Source: Halothermothrix sp.
GTDB lineage: Bacteria; Bacillota; Halanaerobiia; DY22613
NCBI GenBank assembly: GCA_016841825.1
Contig: JAENYK010000002.1
Span: 124,001 to 188,000, forward strand
Direction of reading: 5' to 3'
Length of the DNA stretch: 64,000 nucleotides
The translations under genes and the position numbers were made by a program. The notes under the pieces are model-generated. The model did no database searches. It was not told where the DNA came from and saw only the letters and a list, made by a program, of their open reading frames with translations. Below are positions 1 through 7,762 of the stretch, one piece after another; position 1 is the first letter of the stretch; each line of letters starts with the position of its first letter.

Positions 1-18
1 TCTGGAAAGGTCATGTAT
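1..18 (+). CDS. possible 3' tail of an ABC permease gene (partial)
   Basis: Only five codons and a TAA stop are visible (W-K-G-H-V). TauC/SsuC-type permeases commonly end in a short basic tail of this kind, and the two genes that follow are the substrate-binding protein and ATPase of such a transporter, with no permease elsewhere in the window. The call rests on this context; the fragment itself is too short to prove anything. Confidence 0.25.
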
Positions 19-46
19 AAAAACTATGATAAAATGGAGGTAGACT

Positions 47-1099
47 ATGAAAATATCTTTAGTAGTAAAGAGAATGTTATTGCTTGCTTTAGTAGGATTG
101 ATAGCAGTTTTTCTTGTGGGTTGCGGCGGTGACTCCGGGAATGCTAATCAAACGGCAAAGTCTTTACCTGAAGAAATCAATTTTGGTATCCTTCGGGTTC
201 CAAATGATGAAACAATCGCAATAGCAGAGGGCTTATTCGATAAATACTTCACAGATAAGGGTATTAAATGTAACCTTATTGTTTTTGATTCAGGCGCGGA
301 AGCTAATAAGGCATTGGCATCAGGTAGCATTGATTTTGCTACTATGGGAAATACGAATGCGATTATAGCTTTATCCAGAGACCTGGATGTAGAGATGGTC
401 TGGATTCATGAAGTACTTGGAGAGATTGAAGCTTTAGCAGTCAAGGATGGTTCAGGCATTAATCAGGTTGAAGATCTTTCCGGTAAGAGGATTGCTACAC
501 CTTTCGCCTCTACATCCCACTATATTTTGTTAAATGTTCTCAAAGAGGCAGGAATTGAAGATCAGGTGCAACTTTTAGATATGCAGACTGCTGAAATTGT
601 TGCAGCCTGGGAAAGAGGAGATATTCAGGCAGCCTACACATGGCAGCCTTCACTGGGAAAACTCTTAGAGAGTGGGAAGATTCTTGTTTCAAGTCAAGAT
701 ATGATCGAGAAAGGCTATATTACAGCTAACGTGGAAGTGGTAAGGAAAAAATTTGCTCAAAAATATCCTGAGTTAGTCGCATCTTTTATTAGCTGCCTAA
801 CAGAAGCAGCAGACATTTATCGGGCAGATCCGGAAAAGGCTGCAGCCATTGTCGCACAAGAGCTGGAGATAACCGTAGAGGACGCTCTAGAGCAGATGAG
901 GGGTTCGTGTTGGGTTACACCACAGGAATTACTGAGTGATGATTATTTTGGAACCAGTGAGCAACCAGGTGCATTTACAACTGTTATGAAAGATACTTCT
1001 GATTTTCTGCAGACCCAGGATTCTATCGAAGTCTCTCCATCACAAACAGAGTTTAATCAGTATGTGACTCCAGTGTATATTGAGAAATCTTTAGATTAG
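47..1099 (+). CDS. ABC transporter substrate-binding lipoprotein, TauA/SsuA/NMT1-like
   Basis: 350-residue lipoprotein that should capture a small anion (taurine, sulfonate, nitrate or thiamine-precursor class) outside the cytoplasmic membrane and pass it to an ABC permease. The N-terminus is a lipoprotein signal with the lipobox L-V-G-C at about residues 23-26, followed by a Gly/Ser/Asn-rich linker and a periplasmic-binding-protein type 2 fold of normal length. A GGAGG site lies 7 bases before the ATG. The ATPase gene follows after 69 bases, so the two are probably one operon whose permease lies upstream of the window. The substrate cannot be told from sequence: no enzyme gene for sulfonate, nitrate or thiamine metabolism is adjacent. 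Confidence 0.88.
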   Translation: MKISLVVKRMLLLALVGLIAVFLVGCGGDSGNANQTAKSLPEEINFGILRVPNDETIAIAEGLFDKYFTDKGIKCNLIVFDSGAEANKALASGSIDFATMGNTNAIIALSRDLDVEMVWIHEVLGEIEALAVKDGSGINQVEDLSGKRIATPFASTSHYILLNVLKEAGIEDQVQLLDMQTAEIVAAWERGDIQAAYTWQPSLGKLLESGKILVSSQDMIEKGYITANVEVVRKKFAQKYPELVASFISCLTEAADIYRADPEKAAAIVAQELEITVEDALEQMRGSCWVTPQELLSDDYFGTSEQPGAFTTVMKDTSDFLQTQDSIEVSPSQTEFNQYVTPVYIEKSLD

Positions 1100-1168
1100 A
1101 TCCCGGCAGCTTCGTCCACGTTTAAATTTTTTGATGATAGTTTTATGGATTAAGAAAGGAAATTAATA

Positions 1169-1966
1169 ATGGTAAATGAAAAAAAGCAGGAAGCTTTGAT
1201 AGAGATCAAAGACTTAAAACTAGAATATGGCGGAAAAAAAGACTCAATCTTAGCATTGGATAAGATTAATTTACAGATTAAACCTGGAGAATTTTTATGT
1301 GTTTTGGGTCCATCTGGTTGTGGAAAAAGTACATTGTTAAAAACCATTGCTGGTTATCTCCAACCAACAAGTGGGAATTGTCTGATGCAGGGAAAAGTCA
1401 TTGAAGGACCTGACTGGCATAGAGGGGTTGTGTTTCAATCCCCAACCCTATATCCCTGGATGACAGTAAAAGATAATGTAGAATTTGGGCCGAGGATGAG
1501 AAATCTTCCTGCAGATGAGATTAAAAAAATCAGGACTTATTTTTTGGAACAGGTAAAACTGACTGGGTTTGGTGATAAAGCTACATTTGAACTTTCCGGA
1601 GGGATGAAACAAAGAGTGGCATTGGCGAGAGTTCTGGCTAATTATCCACAGGTAATTCTTATGGATGAGCCTTTCGGGGCATTGGATGCTTTGACCAGAG
1701 ATAATATGCAGACATTAATTCGTGATATCTGGAAAGAGAACAATAGTACAATCTTTTTTATTACCCATGATGTTGATGAGGCACTGGCACTGGGTACCAG
1801 GGTTCTCGTAATGTCCAAACGTCCCGGTAAGATAATCAAAGAATTTGACGTGGATTTTACCCATACAATTGCTGAAAATAATTCAAAAGATGTAATGTAT
1901 AAAGAGGATTTCTTTGAAATCAAAAAAGAGATTTTGAAACTTATCAATAGCCAGATTGAGGAATGA
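1169..1966 (+). CDS. ABC transporter ATP-binding protein, TauB/SsuB-like
   Basis: 265-residue nucleotide-binding subunit that powers the importer of the preceding lipoprotein. Visible motifs: Walker A G-P-S-G-C-G-K-S-T near residue 50, Q-loop in V-V-F-Q-S-P, signature L-S-G-G-M-K-Q-R near 140, Walker B V-I-L-M-D-E-P and an H-loop in F-I-T-H-D-V-D-E. The text between signature and H-loop (A-L-D-A-L-T-R-D-N-M-Q) is typical of the nitrate/sulfonate/bicarbonate family. AAAGGA precedes the ATG. A strong terminator lies about 60 bases after the stop, so the operon ends here. Confidence 0.92.
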   Translation: MVNEKKQEALIEIKDLKLEYGGKKDSILALDKINLQIKPGEFLCVLGPSGCGKSTLLKTIAGYLQPTSGNCLMQGKVIEGPDWHRGVVFQSPTLYPWMTVKDNVEFGPRMRNLPADEIKKIRTYFLEQVKLTGFGDKATFELSGGMKQRVALARVLANYPQVILMDEPFGALDALTRDNMQTLIRDIWKENNSTIFFITHDVDEALALGTRVLVMSKRPGKIIKEFDVDFTHTIAENNSKDVMYKEDFFEIKKEILKLINSQIEE

Positions 1967-2027
1967 GGTTTTTGGATAGAATACTGTTTGATCTCGTTGA
2001 AAAGCGTAGTCAAAAATGTAGTGAAAA

Positions 2028-2068
2028 AAACCCGGGCATTAACGGTTTGTTGTTAATGCCCGGGTTTT
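2028..2068 (+). terminator. rho-independent terminator of the ABC operon
   Basis: Perfect 16-base stem (AAACCCGGGCATTAAC, 2028-2043, pairing with 2052-2067) with an 8-base loop. The left arm is preceded by A's and the right arm ends in T's, so it may also work for the leftward MBL gene arriving from the other side. Confidence 0.88.
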
Positions 2069-2189
2069 ATGAATTCAAAAGGGGATTGGTAGTAGACACC
2101 ATTAGAAACAGCCTCTTTTTGATTTCTCATATTAAGATGAGCATTGTTCTGGTTTGCCAATTTATTTTTCAAATATCTTCTGGAGAATC

Positions 2190-2951
2190 TTATATTGCTG
2201 TGTGATAATTTTGGCCGTCCATAATAATAACCTGTGTATCATTATTAACGAGTTCTTTGAATTCTTCAATCGCATCTGTTCCAATATTATAATGCATGGG
2301 GACGACAAATTGAGGTTTCAGGTTATTAATAAATTTAGCAGCTTTTTCGGTAGTCATAGTCAAATTACCACCATCTATAGGCGTCAATACTAGGCTAATG
2401 TTTTCGAGCTGCAGCATGCAGGGAATAAAATCTGTATCACCTGTGTGATATATTTGGACATCACCACTCTTAATAATATAGCCTACATCCATAGCTGATC
2501 TGGGGTGAGGTACAAAAAAGCCCGATTTTATATTATAAGCATCAATAGATGTAATGGTTATGTCTCCATAGTTCAGATCATTCCCAGGTTTAGTTTCTAT
2601 TACTGTATAATCTGTTAACACTTTGGAAAGTTTTTTATAAACATTTTTCGGGCAAATCACGGTCGTTTCCTTTTTAAGTAGTTTTTTGAGATCAGGTATA
2701 GAGAAATGATCTTGATGAGAATGGGTTATTAAGATATAATCTGCCGGTTCTTTCTGATCAACGATAACCGGGTCGATATAAATAACCTTTCCGGATATAT
2801 CTAGTCTAAAACTTGATGGGAAAAAATCTACATGATTAACAATGAAAGGTATGTGGATATTGACAACACCTGTTGAAGTTAATGTAACCCCTTCGATAAT
2901 TTCAAAGCTTATAGGTTTAGGTGATCTTTTTTCACTAATACTGACTCCCAT
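2190..2951 (-). CDS. MBL-fold metal-dependent hydrolase
   Basis: 253-residue cytoplasmic metallo-beta-lactamase superfamily protein of the UlaG/Lactamase_B_3 type. The metal-binding motif reads T-H-S-H-Q-D-H (H-x-H-x-D-H) near residue 96, with a later ligand Asp/His pair in Y-H-T-G-D-T-D-F and a last His in V-P-M-H-Y-N. These residues are what the family uses for a di-metal hydrolytic centre. The start has AAAGGAGG 8 bases upstream. The gene stands alone: the ABC operon ends tail-to-tail with it and the TetR gene lies upstream on the same strand after about 76 bases. Substrate unknown; cyclic or phosphorylated esters are typical for relatives. Confidence 0.82.
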   Translation of the reverse strand: MGVSISEKRSPKPISFEIIEGVTLTSTGVVNIHIPFIVNHVDFFPSSFRLDISGKVIYIDPVIVDQKEPADYILITHSHQDHFSIPDLKKLLKKETTVICPKNVYKKLSKVLTDYTVIETKPGNDLNYGDITITSIDAYNIKSGFFVPHPRSAMDVGYIIKSGDVQIYHTGDTDFIPCMLQLENISLVLTPIDGGNLTMTTEKAAKFINNLKPQFVVPMHYNIGTDAIEEFKELVNNDTQVIIMDGQNYHTAI

Positions 2952-3027
2952 AATTAAGCCTCCTTTTTTAATTTTATGACGTTGGATCTGATTATTTGCA
3001 AAACATAATCATTACAAAAAAGTGAAT

Positions 3028-3666
3028 TTAATAACTCGTGATAGTTTTACAGAAAAACTCAATATGATTTACTACTTGTCTTCGTAATTCTTCTACATCT
3101 ATTTCGTATTCCCTCTTCAATAAAATGTTCTCATAATACTTATAAATTACATATGCATGAAATTCATTTGCTAAAAACTCTGTATCAGGATAATTTATTA
3201 AGCCTTTTTCTAGTAATTTATCGAATCGCCGCTGTAATTCTCTTCTTGCCTCTAAGATATAATCATTATAAAAATAATTTCTGATAGTATCATTATTTAG
3301 TTGTTCCTGGGATAATATCTTTAGTATTTTTTGGAGTTTTGGTGTGTGTAAGTTCTGTAAGGACTTTATCAGCAAATCGAGAAGCATCTCCTTTAAAGAA
3401 GCATTTTGCAAAGTGTTCTCCGTTTCTTCATCGGTCTTTTCGGCAAAGTATGTTGTGCTTAATTGGGATTTGTGATATTCCAAAATTTTTTCCAATATGT
3501 CATTTTTGCTTTGAAAATGATTGTAAATTGAACTTCCTTTTATTCCCACATCTCTGGCGATCTCCCTGATAGTTACCGTATCAAATCCTTTTGCTGCGAA
3601 AAGGTCGATTGCTACCTCAAGTATCTTATCTTTTGTAGTAGTTATTTTTTGCTGAGTAGAATCCAT
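3028..3666 (-). CDS. TetR/AcrR family transcriptional regulator
   Basis: 212-residue repressor-type regulator. The N-terminal helix-turn-helix has the TetR pattern: K-I-L-E-V-A-I-D-L-F-A-A-K-G-F-D-T-V-T-I-R-E-I-A then G-I-K-G-S-S-I-Y-N-H-F, with an unrelated ligand-binding C-terminus. I place the start at the ATG at 3666 because GTGAGG lies 9 bases before it; a GTG 15 bases earlier is possible. The upstream alpha/beta hydrolase gene ends 4 bases before this start, so the two form one leftward operon, and the matched palindromes in the operon promoter (4665-4716) are the obvious autoregulatory targets. Its ligand may be a substrate of the hydrolase. Confidence 0.9.
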   Translation of the reverse strand: MDSTQQKITTTKDKILEVAIDLFAAKGFDTVTIREIARDVGIKGSSIYNHFQSKNDILEKILEYHKSQLSTTYFAEKTDEETENTLQNASLKEMLLDLLIKSLQNLHTPKLQKILKILSQEQLNNDTIRNYFYNDYILEARRELQRRFDKLLEKGLINYPDTEFLANEFHAYVIYKYYENILLKREYEIDVEELRRQVVNHIEFFCKTITSY

Positions 3667-3670
3667 ATTC

Positions 3671-4636
3671 TCACGCCTCACTTTTATGATGGGTAAATTT
3701 ATATATTATTTTTTTAATCTCTTCCTCATGACCGATAAATATGTGTCCACCTTCGTCAAAAGATTTAAATGTTACATTTTTAAGTTTAGTGGCAACCTTT
3801 CTGGCAGATTCTATTGGTATACCCGGGTCATCACTGGCATGGATTATCAGAGTGGGCAGTTTAATATCTTCATATCTAAGTTTTTCGCTATTTAATGATG
3901 GATTAGATGTATACATATCATAAAGGACTCCCTCATTTCTTTCGGAAATGGGTAATCCCGGCATTAAGATCTTATCCCGCAATTTGGCTTTATCTTCTTT
4001 AGAGATCTGACTGAGGGTTTTCTTATCAAAAAACATTTTAAAAAGCATTGTATCAAATAATCGTACTGTTGACCAATACATAAAATCTGACCCGAAAATC
4101 GTGTCAATTATCAATTTGGGAGGTAATACTTCGTTTGTTTGCGGGAGATTGGTAGATAGAAGAATTAATCCTCCGCATATTTCTGGATAATTTAAAGCAA
4201 AGTGAAATGCTGATGTACCTCCAGCTGAATTACCCAAAATATATACCTGATTGATTTTTAGGTGAGTTAGTAACTCTTTATAGACATCTGCTTGCATTTT
4301 GGGTGTAGCACCTTCAGGTAAATCTGATTTTAAATATCCAAATCTTGAAATAAATAAAAATTGATATTCTTTAGATAGATAGGTTTCAGCAATTCCTTCT
4401 CCCTGATCTACTCCACCCGTTATCCCATGAGACACCAGAATTGTTGGATTAGTAGGATCTCCTGCTAGAATATATTCAATATCTCCATATTTAGAATTAA
4501 AGACCTGTGAATTTAGATTGCGTATTCTTTGTTGTGCAATTTTTATATCATTTAAAAGCCTTCTATAAGTATTGACAGCATAAATCAGACAAACAATTAT
4601 CAAAATGCAGAGAATAACTATTTTATAAATTTTCAT
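3671..4636 (-). CDS. membrane-anchored alpha/beta hydrolase
   Basis: 321-residue alpha/beta-fold hydrolase with an N-terminal membrane anchor (hydrophobic residues 5-20), so the catalytic domain probably sits on the outer face of the cytoplasmic membrane. Nucleophile elbow G-N-S-A-G-G puts the Ser at about residue 137; the acid is Asp269 or Asp270 in H-A-S-D-D-P-G and the base His298 in G-G-H-I-F. Oxyanion-hole region is V-S-H-G-I-T-G-G. All three catalytic residues are present and the length is normal. It is the first gene of an operon with the TetR regulator, behind a consensus promoter carrying operator palindromes. Substrate unknown (ester or lactone hydrolysis is typical). Confidence 0.85.
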   Translation of the reverse strand: MKIYKIVILCILIIVCLIYAVNTYRRLLNDIKIAQQRIRNLNSQVFNSKYGDIEYILAGDPTNPTILVSHGITGGVDQGEGIAETYLSKEYQFLFISRFGYLKSDLPEGATPKMQADVYKELLTHLKINQVYILGNSAGGTSAFHFALNYPEICGGLILLSTNLPQTNEVLPPKLIIDTIFGSDFMYWSTVRLFDTMLFKMFFDKKTLSQISKEDKAKLRDKILMPGLPISERNEGVLYDMYTSNPSLNSEKLRYEDIKLPTLIIHASDDPGIPIESARKVATKLKNVTFKSFDEGGHIFIGHEEEIKKIIYKFTHHKSEA

Positions 4637-4664
4637 ACTTTACTCACATCCTTCAAAAAATGAT

Positions 4665-4722
4665 TAACTAACATTGTTAGCTTATATTATACTATTATAA
4701 CTAACGGCGTTAGTTAAGTCAA
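4665..4722 (-). promoter_or_regulatory. sigma-A promoter with two TetR-type operators
   Basis: On the minus strand, -35 TTGACT (4717-4722), 17-base spacer and -10 TATAAT (4694-4699). The spacer and -10 edge are filled by a perfect palindrome TAACTAAC-GGC-GTTAGTTA (4698-4716). A second copy of the core, CTAAC-ATT-GTTAG (4668-4680), sits near the start of transcription. Two copies of one palindrome, one between the promoter hexamers, strongly suggest repression by the TetR protein of the same operon. Confidence 0.82.
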
Positions 4723-5010
4723 GGAAAATGTATATTATTCGGTATTCTTTTACATAATTTTAACATCAATAGCGGAGGTTTGAACAATGTTTTGCATGTC
4801 TTCAATGGTGTCCAAAGGAAGCGATTCAGTTTAGGAATGGAACAGCAGAAAGCAAAAGATATCATCATCCGGATGTACAACTATCAGATATATTAATGAA
4901 TGATTAACATAACCTAATTATTAACTACCTCAATACTATAGATTTGTTCTAAAAAATGTATATCAGAGTAGAAGATACTCGAAAAAATTGCACTTGAAAG
5001 TCAAAAATGA
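4723..5010. other. gene-free stretch
   Basis: About 290 AT-rich bases between the hydrolase promoter and the terminator ahead of padR. A good Shine-Dalgarno-like GGAGG at 4773 is followed by an ATG whose reading frame closes after 16 codons. I see no conserved protein or RNA here. Confidence 0.4.
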
Positions 5011-5039
5011 AACCTGCCTCGATAAAGGGCAGGTTTTTG
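5011..5039. terminator. terminator-like hairpin downstream of padR
   Basis: AACCTGCC (5011-5018) pairs with GGCAGGTT (5028-5035), followed by T's on the plus strand. On the minus strand it lies just after the end of the PadR gene and is followed by a weaker T-rich run, so it may serve that gene. Confidence 0.65.
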
Positions 5040-5052
5040 TTAGCGCGTTAAT

Positions 5053-5607
5053 TTATGGTAACAGTTCTTTTTTAGAACCTAATAAATTTGTCTGTAATTG
5101 CTTGACCCATGCTAACTCAGTTTCATAAGCTGAAATAATGTTCTGATAGATCATATCCCAGATAAGTTTTTCTCTTGGAGTCCTGTCAGAAGTGAATGTA
5201 CCCCTGCGTCGGATTTCTTGCTGCATTACAATTTGCATTTTGACCTCATATTCATATTGGGATAATAAAGTGTTTAATTCATCTGTACTGAGTTGGTCCG
5301 CCCAGGCAAGCTGAACCAGAAATGTTTTCTTAAATTCTGGAGGCTCGGGAGTAGAAAGAACCCATTGTTTCAATTCAGCCAATCCTTCTTTAGTAATCGT
5401 ATAAATCTTTTTTGAAGGAGAGCTCTCCTGATGCTGAACTTCATTAGTAACAAATCCTTCATTCAGAAGTTCCACTAATGATTTATATATTTGATTATTG
5501 TTACCAGACCAATACATGAATGACGAATCGCGAATGATTTTTTTCAAATCATATCCAGTTAATGGGTTACAGCTTAAAATTCCTAAAATTGCATGCTTAA
5601 TTGACAT
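5053..5607 (-). CDS. PadR family transcriptional regulator
   Basis: 184-residue regulator with the PadR winged helix at the N-terminus: M-S-I-K-H-A-I-L-G-I-L, then L-T-G-Y-D-L-K-K-I-I and Q-I-Y-K-S-L-V-E-L, ending the wing in a Lys/Tyr-rich strand. The C-terminal half is the helical Vir_C-like dimerisation domain (class 1 PadR). I chose the ATG at 5607 because AAGGAAG sits 8 bases upstream; an in-frame ATG 24 bases earlier lies inside the operator and is unlikely. The gene is monocistronic with its own promoter and a palindromic operator centred on the -10 box, so it is probably autoregulated. No obvious target gene is adjacent. Confidence 0.9.
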   Translation of the reverse strand: MSIKHAILGILSCNPLTGYDLKKIIRDSSFMYWSGNNNQIYKSLVELLNEGFVTNEVQHQESSPSKKIYTITKEGLAELKQWVLSTPEPPEFKKTFLVQLAWADQLSTDELNTLLSQYEYEVKMQIVMQQEIRRRGTFTSDRTPREKLIWDMIYQNIISAYETELAWVKQLQTNLLGSKKELLP

Positions 5608-5624
5608 TCCACACACTTCCTTTC

Positions 5625-5666
5625 GTATCATATGTTAATAATAACACATGATACTCATCTTGTCAA
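5625..5666 (-). promoter_or_regulatory. padR promoter and operator
   Basis: On the minus strand, -35 TTGACA (rc of 5661-5666), 17-base spacer, -10 TATTAT (5638-5643). A near-perfect inverted repeat with 13-base arms (GTATCATATGTTA at 5625-5637 against 5642-5654, one mismatch) is centred on the -10 box. It carries the ATGT/ACAT halves typical of PadR operators, here 10 bases apart. Confidence 0.82.
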
Positions 5667-5782
5667 CCAAAATATTTATAGAATGCTGTTAGTTTCAACT
5701 ATGGTACTGTCAGTTATCGCTGAAGTCATTATCGAAAGCTAATTAAAATTAGACTTATATCTAAAAATGGTACAAAACAGAA

Positions 5783-6130
5783 CTATTTTGAAATATTATT
5801 GGTTTTCATTCTCGCCCCCCAATTAGCAAGTGCTTTTAGGGCTGGGATAAGGTCTTCTCCATTGTCAGTAAGTGAGTACTCAACCCGGGGTGGTATCTCA
5901 TTAAATTGCTTTCTTTTTATAATATCATGTAATTCTAATTCTTTTAGTGTTTGGGTTAGCATCATGTTAGTAATTCCATCAATAACTCTCTTTAATTCAT
6001 TGTATCTCATAAATTCATTTTTGCTTAATGCCCAAATTATTGGTAATCTCCACTTTTTCCCAATAATGTTTAAAGCGAATGTTAACGGACAGTTATCAAA
6101 ATTGCCTTTATATAATGCTGGGTCTTTCAT
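5783..6130 (-). CDS. HxlR family transcriptional regulator
   Basis: 115-residue winged-helix protein of HxlR type: N-C-P-L-T-F-A-L-N-I-I-G-K-K-W near the N-terminus, R-Y-N-E-L-K-R in the recognition region, M-L-T-Q-T-L-K-E-L and the wing P-P-R-V-E-Y-S-L-T-D-N-G. The Cys at residue 14 occupies the place of the redox-sensing Cys of YodB/HypR relatives, so an oxidant or electrophile signal is possible. Divergently transcribed from a GNAT acetyltransferase through overlapping promoters, which makes that gene the likely target. Length is normal for the family. Confidence 0.9.
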   Translation of the reverse strand: MKDPALYKGNFDNCPLTFALNIIGKKWRLPIIWALSKNEFMRYNELKRVIDGITNMMLTQTLKELELHDIIKRKQFNEIPPRVEYSLTDNGEDLIPALKALANWGARMKTNNISK

Positions 6131-6183
6131 AAAATCACTCCTATACTCAGTTTTTACTTACTTAAACAGAAAATACTGCGTAC

Positions 6184-6238
6184 TTGTTAGAGTAAGTCTA
6201 TCTTGATATAATTATATCAAAGATGATTGACTGGTCAA
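6184..6238. promoter_or_regulatory. overlapping divergent promoters sharing one palindrome
   Basis: Rightward promoter: TTGTTA (6184-6189), 17 bases, TATAAT (6207-6212). Leftward promoter: TTGACC (rc of 6233-6238), 16 bases, TATAAT (rc of 6211-6216). Both -10 boxes lie inside one perfect 18-base palindrome TTGATATAATTATATCAA (6203-6220), so two polymerases cannot bind together and a dimeric regulator bound there would block both. Confidence 0.75.
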
Positions 6239-6274
6239 CTACCTTTGATTTTACTTAAAGAGAGGGAGATAAAT

Positions 6275-6823
6275 ATGAATATCCATTATGAGGTTATTTC
6301 TGAAGAGAATATTAGTTGTATTCAGATTTTATGTAATGATTTAATGGCTTATCAAAAATCTGAAGCATATATTCATCCTGAGTTATTTGATGAGATGTGT
6401 TTTGAAACCAGAATGGTTCCATCTGTAAAAAGTGCTAAATCCAACTATATATTGGTAGCTAAAGATGATGATGAAATTGTTGGATATGCATATAGTACTA
6501 TTGCACCAAAAGAGACGTATTCGGGTGATTTTGCTACTTTAAAATGTGATTCTTTTTTTGACTTTAATTCTGTAAAAAATGATGACGTGGGTTGTCTGTC
6601 TCAGTTTTACCTTAAAGAGAATTATCGTAATTCTGGTATTGGTAGCATTTTGTTTGCAAAGTCCATGGATTGGTTAAATTCGTTTGGGTCCATAGCTGAC
6701 CTGTTTATCTTTGTATCCAATGGTAACGACAATGCGTTAAAATTCTATCAAAGTAAAGGATTTAAGATAAGTCATCAGATATTGGATGGATTTATTACTG
6801 TGTTACGGAATATAGATGGCTGA
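6275..6823 (+). CDS. GNAT family N-acetyltransferase
   Basis: 182-residue GCN5-type acetyltransferase. The acetyl-CoA loop appears as Y-R-N-S-G-I-G-S-I-L-F after the beta-4 strand V-G-C-L-S-Q-F-Y-L (the usual Q/RxxGxG/A is N-S-G-I-G here), and the C-terminal Y-Q-S-K-G-F motif is typical. I use the ATG at 6275, which has GAGGGAG six bases upstream, rather than an in-frame start 48 bases earlier that lies within the promoter region. Adjacent and divergent to the HxlR regulator. Substrate unknown; relatives acetylate small molecules, peptides or antibiotics. Confidence 0.85.
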   Translation: MNIHYEVISEENISCIQILCNDLMAYQKSEAYIHPELFDEMCFETRMVPSVKSAKSNYILVAKDDDEIVGYAYSTIAPKETYSGDFATLKCDSFFDFNSVKNDDVGCLSQFYLKENYRNSGIGSILFAKSMDWLNSFGSIADLFIFVSNGNDNALKFYQSKGFKISHQILDGFITVLRNIDG

Positions 6824-6862
6824 AAGCCAAATAATAGTGCTGGTTAATCGCCGCCGAAATAG

Positions 6863-6976
6863 AAGAAGACAGACAAAACCAATAACTCAAGTAGATTAGT
6901 AGGTTATGGTCTATTCGGAATGGGTATGGTTTTGAGTATAATTGACCTGATGAGACTGAAGTTAAAAAAAGCGTAA
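6863..6976 (+). pseudogene. vestigial 3' end of a membrane-protein gene
   Basis: An open stretch of 37 codons without a proper start, ending in TAA, whose translation contains a membrane-helix-like run (G-L-F-G-M-G-M-V-L-S-I-I-D-L-M) and a basic tail. It starts just after an in-frame TAG. This looks like the tail of a decayed gene; I cannot name the parent. Confidence 0.3.
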
Positions 6977-7027
6977 GTGGTTAGCTATTGTCGAGGTTTA
7001 GTATAGTAGAATACTTTGGGAATAAAC

Positions 7028-7080
7028 GGGACTGTCCTGAAATGGATTTTCACAAGCCATTGAAGAGCAGCCCCTTTTTT
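7028..7080 (+). terminator. rho-independent terminator
   Basis: Imperfect 18-base stem between 7028-7045 and 7057-7074 (14 of 18 positions pair, counting one G-T) followed by six T's. It would end transcription coming from the GNAT gene. Confidence 0.65.
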
Positions 7081-7190
7081 ACATAAAATTGGTTAAAAAT
7101 TTAGATTTATTAGGAAAAAATAGTAAAATAAGAGCACAACAAAACGGAGAGTTTTTCCCTTCCTTTTGGTTATAACTAAGTTGACAAATT

Positions 7191-7219
7191 CATAGAAAAA
7201 TAGTATGATTAAAGCATGT
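7191..7219 (+). promoter_or_regulatory. promoter of the repeat lipoprotein
   Basis: TTGACA (7191-7196), 17-base spacer, TATGAT (7214-7219). It is the only strong promoter I find between the terminator at 7080 and the lipoprotein start at 7763, so the transcript would have a leader of roughly 535 bases. Confidence 0.6.
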
Positions 7220-7762
7220 GAAAATTGTAATTAATCTAAAATGAAGATTAGCTGGTTGCTGATAAGTTGGTGAGATTTTGATAACTTAGTGAAAGATAAA
7301 ACATTCACTACTTATGAATAATTATATTTAATAGTTGGTCTATTTTTATTATTGTCAAAATTTTATCATATATCTACTTTATTTTTGGAAAATTATAAGA
7401 ACATGTGAATCGTTCTCTGTAGATGATATATTAATATTTTATAAAATTATCTAACTAATCTTGAGGGAGGTGTGTAGATAGTATTAGATATCGGTTTTTT
7501 AACATTATAAAATAAGTATTAAGTGGAGGTAAGGATTATAATCTATTTCTGCTCTATGAGTAAAGGTAATATCAGTTAGGATTCTATAATTTAAGCATGG
7601 GTTGATGATCAGAATCAAACTTATGAACAGAACTTAATGAAGTTACTGGTAATAGATTTGATAAAGTAAGTGATATTGTCAAGTGGACAAGATGTTATTA
7701 TTTTAGCTCGATTTATAATTGTTAAGGGTATCGAATTAGGATTTAGAAGGAGGAAGACAAAG
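7220..7762 (+). other. long AT-rich 5' leader, no gene recognised
   Basis: About 540 bases between the promoter and the lipoprotein start. Every frame is broken by stops, and I recognise no known riboswitch or T-box. Small helices are possible (for example around 7232-7250, where TAATCT faces AGATTA), but none ends in a U-tract. It may be a regulatory leader or decayed sequence. Confidence 0.4.

Noticed and set aside
2154-2393. Small rightward frames around 1963-2393
   Set aside because: They cross the terminator of the ABC operon and lie antisense to the MBL hydrolase gene.
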